Assembly: GCA_937915455.1 (NCBI GenBank)
Contig: CALDNN010000193.1
Location: forward strand, 1-35,607
Direction of reading: 5' to 3'
Length of the DNA: 35,607 nt
Source: Pelethousia sp002409725
Lineage (GTDB): Bacteria; Bacillota; Clostridia; Christensenellales; CAG-138
Within the stretch, counting starts at the first letter, position 1. The number at the start of each line of letters is the position of its first letter. The position numbers were made by a program, and so were the translations under genes. The notes below the pieces were generated by a model. The model saw only the letters and a program-made list of their open reading frames with translations. It did no database searches and was not told the origin of the DNA. This document shows positions 29,101 through 35,607 of the stretch, one piece after another.

Positions 29101-31748
29101 ATGAAGCCACGAACGCCATCAGCGACAGCGATGACTGGAAAGACAATAAAGTATTACCTGGCCTCCGTTATGCTACCGAAACCCAGGAGCGTATTTTCCA
29201 GGGCATAACGAAAAATGAGGCAAGCGCGGCTTTCCTTATCGAAACCTATGCTGCGCCAGTTCATGAAAACGAGAAGCTAAGGATCGATATGGTTAACCGC
29301 ATGACAGCGGAGCTTACCTCCACTGGCCTAAATGAGCATGAGCAGAAATATGCTCAGATGATTCATGAGGAGCGGGATCTGATGGAACGCATCCAGGAAA
29401 GCGTAAGCGGCTCCAAAGAGCGCGCCATGTACGAGGCGGGCCTCGAACGGGTAACGGCCAAGAAAACCGAGCTTCTTTCTAAGCACGGAAAACAGATAAA
29501 CGCGAAAAAGGCAGAGGCGGCTCTTCCGGTGGCATATAAGCTACATAGAGAACTGTTTACGCTTGCGAACGAATCAAATATCCGTAATGGGTATGAGCCG
29601 ATCCCTTATCGCAAGAATTATCTGCCCCATTTCTTTTCCGGCATCAACGATCCCGTTATCAAGCAGATATGCGATACGCTGGGCATTAAGTATGTGGGGG
29701 ACGAGCTCCCCACGGATCTTGCGGGACTAACCAGCACATTCAGGCCTGGCCGCGTCTTCAACAAGCATGGCTTGGAACGCCAGGGTACTGCCACGGACTT
29801 CGGTCTGTATGAAGGCTTTGATCCCTACGTGCGCACGATGGGCGATGTGATTTACCATACGGACGACATTCAGCGCTGGCGCGCCCTGGAAAACGCCATT
29901 CGCTATAAGCACGGCGACGAAGGGACAAAAGCGCGCATGGATGCAATTTTGGCCGACAACAGCCTCACCCCCGAGGAGAAGCAGGAGCTCATCGAGAAAC
30001 TGCCAGGCACTACGCATCTAAGCAATTATGTACGCAACCTTCAAGAATATACCAATACTCTGGCCGGGAAAAAGAGCATCCACGACCGAGGAGCCGAGGA
30101 TGATTGGGGGCGGCGCCTATACAGCATCGCAAACACCGTGCAGGGCCGCGTGAGCGCAAATATGGTGGCGGCCAACCTGAGCGTTGTCACGACTAACTTC
30201 ATCCCCCTTACACAGGCGCGGGGGGAGGTAAAGGATAAATACTTGCTGCAGGGCATGAAGGACACGATAAAAAGCTGGGCTAAAGATGATGGATTTGTGA
30301 ATCAAAGCACCTTCCTCACAAACCGCCGCGGCATGAAAACGGCCTACAACACCTTCTGGGACAAGGCTGGGCAGGTGGCAAGCGTGCCATTTGAGGCGGT
30401 AGACTATTTCGTTGCTGATAGCAGTGTGCGCGCTAAATACGCTCAAAACATAACGGAGGGGATGGAGGCAGCGGAGGCTATGCAAAATGCGGACGCCTAC
30501 GCTTCCAGCCTCATGGCGGATCGGTCCAAGGGTGCCCTCCCCACCATCTTTAGCCGCAAAAACTTCTTAACAAGGCTGTTTACCATGTTTCAGGTCGAAA
30601 CCAATAACCAAATGCGCCATCTTTTCAAAGATATCCCGCGAGACCTAAAGGAAAAGGGCCTGGCGGCCATCGCCAATGCTCTTTTCCAGGTGTTCTTAGG
30701 TGCGTATATATATGGTGAGGTTGAAATGCACATCAAGGGATACAAAAGCGTTTTCAGCCCCTTCCATATCGTTCAGGAAGCCCTGGAAGGCATCGCAGAC
30801 GTGAAGGCTGATAAAAAGAAAACCTGGGATGTGGTAGAGAATGTATGGGAAGAGGGTGGCGGCAACATACCGTTTGTTGGCGGCATCTTAGGTGGCGGCT
30901 CCGGGCGGTTCCCTGTGCAGGCGGCCATGCCGAACCTATGGGAGATAGGCGAAGCATGGGCGAACGATTATAAAAACAAAGGTGTAATTACCGCGCTGGA
31001 ACTTGCCAAGCCCGCGGCCTACCTACTTCCTCCCTTCGGCGGCGGACAGGCTAAAAAGGCCATCGAGGGCATAAGCACAGTAGCCAAGGGCGGCAGCTTC
31101 AAAACGGATAAAGACGGCCGGGAGATGCTCCAGTTTGAAACTGACCAGGGACTAAAGGATTATGCCCAAGCGGGCCTTTTCGGAAAGTGGGCACTGCCCC
31201 AGGCTCGGGCATATGTGGAGGCGGATTTCCCGATCCTTTCCGCCAAAGATACTGCGGCCTGGAGGGAATGGCAGGCCAGCGGCCGGGATGGCACAGACCT
31301 TCTGCACTACCGTTCCAAATTCCGGGAGATCGAGCCGCTCAAAAGCGAGGCGGGCGAGATCATCAAAACCGGGCCGGCGCAGCGGCGGGAAATGCTCTTT
31401 GCGGATAAATCTCTTTCCGTGGAGGATAAGGCCCTGCTGGATAAGCTGCTCATCGCCCAGGACGGCCGCACAGCGGATTATCGAAGCGAAGCCTGGTATT
31501 ACCTCTCTACCCGATCGGAGCAGGCCTACGCGGATGCGCAGGCGGCAGAACGGAAGGGGATATCTCCAGAGGTATACCAATCCGTCCTTACGCGCACGGA
31601 TGGCCTAGAAACGGATAAGGACGCGGCCGGAAATCCAATCAACGGCAGCGAGAAGGCGAAGGTGCTGTCGGTCCTCCGCAGTTTGGGCCTAACGGAGGCC
31701 CAGCAGAAATACCTGGCGGAAGAGAAATTCAAGTACAAATGGGAATAG
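26190..31748 (+). CDS. giant virion protein (ejection / polyvalent, LPD38-like)
   Basis: 1852 residues with a GTG start. Soluble N-terminal third; three glycine/alanine-rich hydrophobic stretches near 329-357, 405-430 and 547-571 that could form membrane-inserting helices. A Pro/Asn-rich linker (about 640-770, with the related units FRTGSANNGQLPGD and FKTGTTENGSVPGG) follows. Long charged helical regions and a C-terminal block start near residue 1333 with TTNFIPLTQARGEVKDKY, then FVNQSTFLTNRRG, then FTMFQVETNNQMRHL, as in large polyvalent-protein domain LPD38. Likely ejected with the genome to form a conduit, as T7 gp16 does. No catalytic site recognised. Confidence 0.8.
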   Translation: MSTLQKFKTLNDLERQYKRTGKIDQSAVRNAGITELDYRQYEAAQKEYNKAGKVDFTKYTGDSARGIYGGVDTSQFNTAALGSMRTAWKDAYTSSTGKEFAYDMSDPEDVQNMLAGKMSKALAASYGVDEISQWLYSQGLPNSKYFSSMYNDALANIPSPATAPAPKGGGGRSFAEAMPTGEEVKARAATGPNTWEYPASSEGKRSPYGADMTAEEMARYAAIGAGAENPSWGESEEGRIKFFGLWQPGAKKINNKVSFQLDNEINDAMNPYKYLTDAEVTMYNALLGRDMERGTSEADAYLEAMNSTLWARQTQARKTEIAQDAQEHPVLSSIASVGAAPLKGAGYLYGLGAAALGQEVDPNDPRFLPSRAQEAIRGTVAEEVEEGIDSEGLGKAASFLYGTGMSIADFLGTAALTGGGGAALALMGTGAASDATLSAFDRGATQEQALLAGFLAGAAEIVFEKVSLDRFFKITSPAIRNAFVKNVLEQSFTELKEEAATELTNIITDNLVMGDLSEYNLAIQGYMAQGLTEEEAKEKATKDAAAQVGLAALGGALSGGVTGSVGGAIGSVQNALANRVDTTQAADQAAQAAPSPVAEEAPIEAAPNQAATFQQVVSPEAIAANEVLHEQSPLATFRTGSANNGQLPGDAKGPLILSLLRESIDVNTPKAADKQDYSDIMHTDGDPILMPGVIPTQNEGAAPFKTGTTENGSVPGGVAPSIGTIAGVDTNVNGTQPFVPPIAGPNTNVNQQEVFLPPGAIPEQVDKLSTKAAAYKRSHETDFLKKMAGIMQIPESELTEHRPMLSSIGMRAIQTGEMSAADKQALFNQMYQGGTEPGTPERADAYLQFENAIFDLRKQLNLAQRHEASRLAELNRRAELKRQAAETPAVVKAYTRQAGLRKAMEKASGMLTEGDKSFAAAMINGPADLSQVQDKNLRAQIETYATARKAHDENRTVIDEAKKRHQAQLFNEATNAISDSDDWKDNKVLPGLRYATETQERIFQGITKNEASAAFLIETYAAPVHENEKLRIDMVNRMTAELTSTGLNEHEQKYAQMIHEERDLMERIQESVSGSKERAMYEAGLERVTAKKTELLSKHGKQINAKKAEAALPVAYKLHRELFTLANESNIRNGYEPIPYRKNYLPHFFSGINDPVIKQICDTLGIKYVGDELPTDLAGLTSTFRPGRVFNKHGLERQGTATDFGLYEGFDPYVRTMGDVIYHTDDIQRWRALENAIRYKHGDEGTKARMDAILADNSLTPEEKQELIEKLPGTTHLSNYVRNLQEYTNTLAGKKSIHDRGAEDDWGRRLYSIANTVQGRVSANMVAANLSVVTTNFIPLTQARGEVKDKYLLQGMKDTIKSWAKDDGFVNQSTFLTNRRGMKTAYNTFWDKAGQVASVPFEAVDYFVADSSVRAKYAQNITEGMEAAEAMQNADAYASSLMADRSKGALPTIFSRKNFLTRLFTMFQVETNNQMRHLFKDIPRDLKEKGLAAIANALFQVFLGAYIYGEVEMHIKGYKSVFSPFHIVQEALEGIADVKADKKKTWDVVENVWEEGGGNIPFVGGILGGGSGRFPVQAAMPNLWEIGEAWANDYKNKGVITALELAKPAAYLLPPFGGGQAKKAIEGISTVAKGGSFKTDKDGREMLQFETDQGLKDYAQAGLFGKWALPQARAYVEADFPILSAKDTAAWREWQASGRDGTDLLHYRSKFREIEPLKSEAGEIIKTGPAQRREMLFADKSLSVEDKALLDKLLIAQDGRTADYRSEAWYYLSTRSEQAYADAQAAERKGISPEVYQSVLTRTDGLETDKDAAGNPINGSEKAKVLSVLRSLGLTEAQQKYLAEEKFKYKWE

Positions 31749-31757
31749 GAGGTACAT

Positions 31758-32570
31758 ATGCCGCTTAGCGATAACAAAATCAACGCATGGGATACCCCAA
31801 TCGTAGCCGAGGCGGATCAACCCAAGCGCTCAGCCGCTGAAATGAAGGGCATTTTTGACGCCAACAGCAATCAGCTCAAGGCGGCCCTAAACGCCGTCAT
31901 AGACGCTCTGATTGCGGAGGGCGGCAGCGGGGAGATCGGCAGCGCCCAGGTGGGCGAGGGTGTCCCCGCGGGGAGTATCTTCTCACAGCTTGTAAAACTG
32001 CGGGAAATCCTGAACGACCGGGTACAGAGCATCGAGGTGGGCGAGGTAAGGACCCTGCCCACCGGGGAGCCTGCGAAGGTCACCATCACAGGCGAAAAGC
32101 CAAAGATAGTGCTCAACTTCGATCTGCCCAAAGGAAATACCGGAGATGGCGCCGCGCCCCACGCTGCCCAGCATGGAAAAGAGGGCGAGGATCCAGTCAC
32201 ACCTGCTGCCATCGGTGCGGCGACTCTGAGCCACGCTGCCCAGCATGCAAAGGAGGGCGAGGATCCCATTACCCCTGCGGCTATCGGTGCGGCGGAGGCG
32301 CTTCGTAGGTTCACGGCCCTGCCTGCATCCGGCACGGCACTGACAAATAACGCAGAGTATCGTGTGGCAGCATCTGTGGGTACCTATGCATTTGCATGGC
32401 CAACAAGTCCATTTGAGGTATGGCTACGCTTTTCTACTGCCAGCACATTTAGCATTACCTTCCCAGCGGGGACAAAATACATCGACGGAGCCCCCACCTT
32501 TAAGGCATCAACACCGTACGAAATGAGCGTCAAGGACGGCGTGGTAATTGCACGGGAGGTAGATGCATGA
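31758..32570 (+). CDS. tail fibre / spike protein
   Basis: 270 residues, AGGAGGT before ATG. N-terminal anchoring part, then FDLPKGNTGDG, a collagen-like linker start, then a tandem duplication AAQHGKEGEDPVTPAAIGAA / AAQHAKEGEDPITPAAIGAA (from about 135), and a β-rich C-terminal part (FEVWLRFSTASTFSITFPAG). Layout as in phage fibres with a trimeric shaft and a C-terminal tip. The end overlaps the next gene by four bases. Confidence 0.85.
   Translation: MPLSDNKINAWDTPIVAEADQPKRSAAEMKGIFDANSNQLKAALNAVIDALIAEGGSGEIGSAQVGEGVPAGSIFSQLVKLREILNDRVQSIEVGEVRTLPTGEPAKVTITGEKPKIVLNFDLPKGNTGDGAAPHAAQHGKEGEDPVTPAAIGAATLSHAAQHAKEGEDPITPAAIGAAEALRRFTALPASGTALTNNAEYRVAASVGTYAFAWPTSPFEVWLRFSTASTFSITFPAGTKYIDGAPTFKASTPYEMSVKDGVVIAREVDA
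32160..32294 (+). repeat. tandem 63-base repeat in the fibre gene
   Basis: Copies at 32160-32222 and 32232-32294, period 72, nearly identical at the start (CACGCTGCCCAGCATG) and diverging later. Encodes the duplicated HAAQH...AAIGAA shaft segment; slippage could change shaft length. Confidence 0.85.
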
Positions 32571-33295
32571 TGGGTAATAGGCGCAGAAGCATGGCTTACC
32601 TGCTTCCGAAAAAGGACACGCTGGAAAATACATCATGGGCAAACATTGATAAAGTTGCGGCGGCGGGGAAAGCGGCGGAATATTGGGACGTAGGCGATAC
32701 GAAAACTATCACATTTCCATCGGCGGTGCTTGGCTCCACGGTTATCACAGTAAAAATCATGGGCTTTGATTATGACGACCTGGCAGATGGCAGCGGCAAG
32801 ACCCCTATCACCTTTGGCATGGTAGATTGTTTTGCTACTAAAGCAAGAATGAACAGTTGGGATTCAAATATGACGAGCTGGGGGGAGTGCGAATTACGCA
32901 CTACCATCATCAATACTGTATTACCCGCTTTCCGGGCTGTAATTAGCGGCAATATTATTAAGCCCGTGAGCAAACGCACGAGCGCGGGGCTTAAATCTAC
33001 TACGATCAACACTACCACGGATAGCATATGGTTGTTTTCGGAATATGAGATATTTGGCGTGGTCACGCTTTCCGTTTCCGGAGAAAAGCCGACAGATAAA
33101 AGTATTTGTTATCCGGCCTTTACAGATTCGGCCAGTCGCATAAAAAAAGCTGCCGGAGCGGCTTTGTACGGGTGGTGGGGGCGATCACCTCACTCGAATA
33201 GCAACACGGTCTTTTGCAAGGTGGGGAGCGACGGTGGAGCGAATAACGCCAACGCCTCAAGCGATAGTGGCGTAGCCGTAGGATTCTGTGTTTAG
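32567..33295 (+). CDS. receptor-binding-like protein, DUF6273-like
   Basis: 242 residues. AEYWDVGDTKTITFP, then VKIMGFDYDDLADGSGKTPI, and the C-terminal part GWWGRSPHSNSNTVFC...SGVAVGFCV match DUF6273, a C-type-lectin-like domain found in tail tips and surface proteins. It follows the fibre gene with a four-base overlap. The C-terminal 40 codons are rich in Asn and Ser (AAC/AAT/AGC), as in hypervariable loops. No reverse transcriptase is in the window. It probably binds the host surface. Confidence 0.75.
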   Translation: MMGNRRRSMAYLLPKKDTLENTSWANIDKVAAAGKAAEYWDVGDTKTITFPSAVLGSTVITVKIMGFDYDDLADGSGKTPITFGMVDCFATKARMNSWDSNMTSWGECELRTTIINTVLPAFRAVISGNIIKPVSKRTSAGLKSTTINTTTDSIWLFSEYEIFGVVTLSVSGEKPTDKSICYPAFTDSASRIKKAAGAALYGWWGRSPHSNSNTVFCKVGSDGGANNANASSDSGVAVGFCV

Positions 33296-33304
33296 GAGGT
33301 GCTT

Positions 33305-33556
33305 ATGTACGCAAAATTGATCAAAGGGCAACTTGTTCCGCTTCGCCAGCCGCTTATAATCGGGGGGCTGGATACCTTTACTAACGATGAATCGGTAATC
33401 CGCGCGCAGGGTTGGAAGCCGGTGCTTTTAAGCGATCCACCTATGCAAGATGGCTTTTATGCTACTAGTGAGTGGACCGAAACCGAGGATGTAATCACAC
33501 AAGAATGGACGCTGCACGAGGTAGCACAGCCAGAAGAACCACAGATTGAGCCTTAA
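33305..33556 (+). CDS. small fibre-associated protein
   Basis: 83 residues from MYAKLIKGQLVPLRQP; AGGAGGT directly before (an upstream GTG is possible but less well placed). Short β-rich protein with GWKPVLLSDPPMQDGFY near residue 38 and an acidic tail. Similar small proteins follow tail fibre genes in Bacillota phages and may be chaperones or tip parts. The stop codon lies in the terminator loop (33548-33562). Confidence 0.75.
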   Translation: MYAKLIKGQLVPLRQPLIIGGLDTFTNDESVIRAQGWKPVLLSDPPMQDGFYATSEWTETEDVITQEWTLHEVAQPEEPQIEP

Positions 33557-33568
33557 AGGCTCTTTTTT
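33548..33568 (+). terminator. rho-independent terminator
   Basis: GAGCC-TTAAA-GGCTC followed by six T. It separates the structural genes from the secreted protein and lysis genes. Read-through or a further promoter would be needed for lysis genes; I saw no clear promoter after it. Confidence 0.85.
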
Positions 33569-33587
33569 AATGAAAGGAGAAAACCCT

Positions 33588-34217
33588 ATGAAGAAACTCA
33601 TATCCTTGCTGCTGGCCATTGCCTTGGTTCTGGCCATATCCTCCCCCGCGCTGGCCGTAGACATTCCGGCTGGTAAGATTGCCCTTGTGGTGCAGCCCGT
33701 AGACTACCAAGACGCCCAGCGGGGCATCGCGCAGCCCGTGAGTAAGGCCTACGTGGCCAACGAGCGCTATGCCTTGCTGGTGAGCATTGAGATCCCGGGC
33801 TGGATAGATACGAGCGGCCTGGCGATTGAAGTAACCCCTAAAAACTGTACAGTAGAAAACGTTGATTCCCTAACTCTCGCTGACGGTGACTATTTGATTA
33901 TGGGCACGGTGCTGTCCTCCGGGGCCACGGTAAAAGTAACGATTAAGGACAAGGCCCTCGATGCAGCGGATACCGCAAATGAGCTGTGGGCGGCCCTGTA
34001 TGGCGATAGGAGCGTATCCGCCACGGCCACCCTAGGTGCGGCTACCACGCCCACGCAGACGGCGGCGGTGAGCATCCCCAAGACGGGCGGGCAGGAGGAT
34101 ATCGCTTGGATTGGCCTGTGCTTTTTGCTGATGGCTGTTTGCTGGGCCGTGATAGTTTACAACGGCATTGGTATATGGGCCTATTTGCGGGACAAGCGGA
34201 GGCGGCGCAATGCGTAA
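33588..34217 (+). CDS. secreted protein with IPKTG sortase-type anchor
   Basis: 209 residues. Clear signal peptide (MKKLISLLLAIALVLA, cleavage after ALA at 23). Exported β-rich domain (about 24-160). Near the C-terminus IPKTG (163-167), a hydrophobic helix (WIGLCFLLMAVCWAVIVY), and a basic tail KRRRRNA: the three parts of an LPXTG-like cell-wall sorting signal. AAAGGAGA lies seven bases before ATG. It overlaps the endolysin start by eight bases. A phage-encoded surface protein could alter the host surface or exclude other phages; a lysis-associated role is another option. Confidence 0.8.
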   Translation: MKKLISLLLAIALVLAISSPALAVDIPAGKIALVVQPVDYQDAQRGIAQPVSKAYVANERYALLVSIEIPGWIDTSGLAIEVTPKNCTVENVDSLTLADGDYLIMGTVLSSGATVKVTIKDKALDAADTANELWAALYGDRSVSATATLGAATTPTQTAAVSIPKTGGQEDIAWIGLCFLLMAVCWAVIVYNGIGIWAYLRDKRRRRNA

Positions 34218-35016
34218 CATCATGGAGTTTCTGGCGTGGGGCATATCCCACGCCAGCCCGGCCCGCATCCCCGCGGGCAGTACCCTTTGCGTACCGCTCT
34301 CCCATGTGGGCAGCGGCGGGGTGTGGAAGTACCTTATGGGTACAACCGGAGTGCGCTGCACCCAGGCCCGCCTTGACCGAGCCTACAACAAATATTATTC
34401 AGGCTGGGGTTGGTCTCGCAAGTCGTTTGATAGCGTCACGGCGGGATGGGTGGCGGCTAAAGAGATGGTTTGCGATTGTCAGGGCCTGGAGGATTGTTTC
34501 AGCGGCGCGGATACCAATGCCAAGGGCAACTACGCCAACTACTGCACGGAGAAGGGCCGAATCTCGGATATCACTCGCCCCTATATAGTCGGTGAGGCTC
34601 TCTTTGTCGGCAGTTCTCCGTCAAAGATAGACCATGTGGTATGGGTGTGCGGCTTTGCGCCGGATGGGGAACCCATCATCCTGCATGAGCGGGGTCTTGC
34701 TCACGGCTGCGTGATTGAGCGCATGAGCAGCTGCGGCAAACAGTTTACCTATCGCGGCCTGATGACCAAGAGGTATAGCTATGAGGCCATCACCCTGCCC
34801 ACCACGCCCGCACCCTCCACGCCGCCCGAGACCGCGCCCGATCCGGAGCAGATCGTCCTGCGCATCACCAAGCCCCTCACGAAGGGTAGCTTTGTGAAGG
34901 ACTTGCAGGATCTGCTCAATAGCGGCGGTTACGACTGCGGCACAGCGGATGGCATATACGGCGAGAAGTCTCAAAAGGGCCTCCAGGCCTTTATCGCCAT
35001 GCACAAGGATATGTAG
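34210..35016 (+). CDS. endolysin: NlpC/P60-like plus peptidoglycan-binding domain
   Basis: 268 residues; ATG overlaps the previous gene. The NlpC/P60-type catalytic part has Cys90 in CDCQGL and His142 in KIDHVVWV, consistent with a cysteine endopeptidase. A Pro/Thr-rich linker (about 196-217) leads to a C-terminal PG_binding_1 domain (LQDLLNSGGYDCGTADGIYG). No signal peptide, so release depends on the holin. It should cut stem peptides of peptidoglycan at lysis. Confidence 0.88.
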   Translation: MRNIMEFLAWGISHASPARIPAGSTLCVPLSHVGSGGVWKYLMGTTGVRCTQARLDRAYNKYYSGWGWSRKSFDSVTAGWVAAKEMVCDCQGLEDCFSGADTNAKGNYANYCTEKGRISDITRPYIVGEALFVGSSPSKIDHVVWVCGFAPDGEPIILHERGLAHGCVIERMSSCGKQFTYRGLMTKRYSYEAITLPTTPAPSTPPETAPDPEQIVLRITKPLTKGSFVKDLQDLLNSGGYDCGTADGIYGEKSQKGLQAFIAMHKDM

Positions 35017-35034
35017 GAGGGGAGGGGGTGGCCT

Positions 35035-35253
35035 ATGAGCGACGCCGTTATCGTTGCCGTCATCTCGGGCCTGTGCACGCTGGCGGGTTCCTGGGCGGGA
35101 ATCCGCCAGTTCAATAAGCTGGTGGATTTTCGGCTTATTCAGCTGGAAAAGAAAGTGGATAAGCACAACCACCTTGTGGAGCGGATGGTGGCGGTGGAAG
35201 GGGACACAAAAAACGCCCTCCGCCGCCTAGACGAACTTGAGGACAAAATATAA
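35035..35253 (+). CDS. XhlA-like membrane lysis protein
   Basis: 72 residues: an N-terminal hydrophobic stretch (AVIVAVISGLCTLAGSWAG), then RLIQLEKKVDKHNHLVERM, a coiled-coil I recall from XhlA/holin-helper proteins of Bacillota prophages. Encoded between endolysin and holin; probable accessory of the holin. Confidence 0.75.
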   Translation: MSDAVIVAVISGLCTLAGSWAGIRQFNKLVDFRLIQLEKKVDKHNHLVERMVAVEGDTKNALRRLDELEDKI

Positions 35254-35266
35254 GGAGGAAAATATC

Positions 35267-35515
35267 ATGCATATCAACTGGAAAGTGCGTTTTAAGAACA
35301 AGGTATGGCTGACGGCCTTCATCACCTTTGTGGTGAGCGCGGCATATCAGCTGCTGGCAATGTTTGAGGTAGCGCCCGTCCTCACCCAAGACGCGGTGCT
35401 CCAGGCCGTGGCGGCCATCCTGCAACTGCTCTCCCTGCTGGGCGTAGTGGTCGACCCCACCACCAAGGGCTTGGGAGATAGCGCCAGGGCGTTGGGGTAC
35501 GATGAACCGAATTAA
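35267..35515 (+). CDS. phiLC3-family holin
   Basis: 82 residues. INWKVRFKNKVWLTAFI at the start, two hydrophobic helices (AFITFVVSAAYQLLA; LQAVAAILQLLSLLGVV), and VVDPTTKGLGDSARALGY at the end are the phi LC3 holin signature. It forms membrane holes that let the endolysin reach the wall. AAGGAGG precedes ATG. Last phage gene before attR; no terminator is visible after it. Confidence 0.95.
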   Translation: MHINWKVRFKNKVWLTAFITFVVSAAYQLLAMFEVAPVLTQDAVLQAVAAILQLLSLLGVVVDPTTKGLGDSARALGYDEPN

Positions 35516-35532
35516 GCACCGATACATTAACA

Positions 35533-35556
35533 TATAACATATACGGGCGTATGAAT
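35533..35556. other. attR: attR: phage arm plus core GAAT
   Basis: TATAACATATACGG (35533-35546) is the inverted copy of the left arm (60-73). GAAT (35553-35556) is the shared core. Downstream the host frame resumes as GAATTAGCCCAC (E-L-A-H). See attL for the reconstructed attP. Confidence 0.85.
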
Positions 35557-35607
35557 TAGCCCACTGGGAAATGATCGGCACCATGATCTTCCAATGTATC
35601 CGGGACG
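35553..35607 (+). pseudogene. cotJC: cotJC, 3' fragment
   Basis: Reads ELAHWEMIGTMIFQCIRD in the frame that continues the left flank. Contains the His of the ExxH metal-binding motif and the helix after it. There is no start codon in frame before it in phage DNA, so it is not expressed alone. Confidence 0.85.

Noticed and set aside
32567..33295. Complete diversity-generating retroelement
   Set aside because: No reverse transcriptase, accessory gene or template repeat in the window.
16597..35515. Siphovirus or myovirus tail module
   Set aside because: No tape measure, major tail tube, sheath or programmed-frameshift chaperone pair; portal, nozzle and giant ejection-like gene point to a short tail.
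1..35607. CRISPR arrays, tRNA or rRNA genes, insertion sequences
   Set aside because: No spaced direct repeats, cloverleaf-like segments or transposase genes were seen on reading; short tRNAs could still be missed by eye.

Overview
The window is a complete, apparently intact prophage of about 35.5 kb, plus a few dozen bases of host gene on each side. The host gene fragments read, in one frame, as the two halves of a CotJC-type manganese-catalase-like spore coat protein. When the flanks are joined at a shared GAAT (52-55 and 35553-35556) they give the uninterrupted metal-site segment DIGTEELAHWEMIG. The host is therefore an endospore-forming Bacillota. Its G+C-rich coding bias, strong AGGAGG ribosome sites and phage gene set suggest a gut-type Clostridia (Oscillospirales or Christensenellales), but the genus cannot be read from this sequence.

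Left end, lysogeny region (1-3940): a large serine integrase next to attL, a multi-spanning membrane protein likely cotranscribed with it, a 37-codon gene with its own sigma-A promoter and an SOS (LexA/DinR) box, and a short HTH repressor without a self-cleavage domain. Two well-formed divergent promoters then drive the repressor leftwards and the early genes rightwards, with a palindromic operator between them.

Early region (3940-16474, all rightward): about 25 tightly packed, often overlapping genes. They include an HNH nuclease, many small zinc-ribbon proteins, a fused SNF2-type helicase / DNA methylase, a Dcm-type cytosine methylase with a second open frame of 375 codons running inside it, a PD-(D/E)XK nuclease, a DUF4406 protein, a replisome-organizer-like protein, an HUH rolling-circle replication protein, and an ArpU/sigma-region-4-like late regulator.

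Late region (16500-35515, all rightward): an extended -10 promoter followed at once by a hairpin with a T-rich tail, then terS, terL, a small membrane protein, portal, scaffold, major capsid protein (with an extra Ig-like C-terminal domain), a head-tail adaptor, a 746-residue tail nozzle/hub-like protein, a 309-residue virion protein, a 1852-residue giant ejection/polyvalent protein, two tail-fibre genes and accessory proteins. There is no tape measure, tube, sheath or baseplate, so the virion is probably short-tailed (podovirus morphology). The right end carries a secreted protein with an IPKTG sortase-like signal, an NlpC/P60 endolysin, an XhlA-like membrane protein and a phiLC3-type holin, directly before attR.

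Main points of interest: the insertion inside the metal-binding motif of a sporulation gene, next to a serine integrase (possible developmentally excised element like skin or SPbeta); the SOS-box small gene paired with a non-cleavable repressor (possible antirepressor switch); and the doubly coding cytosine methylase gene.
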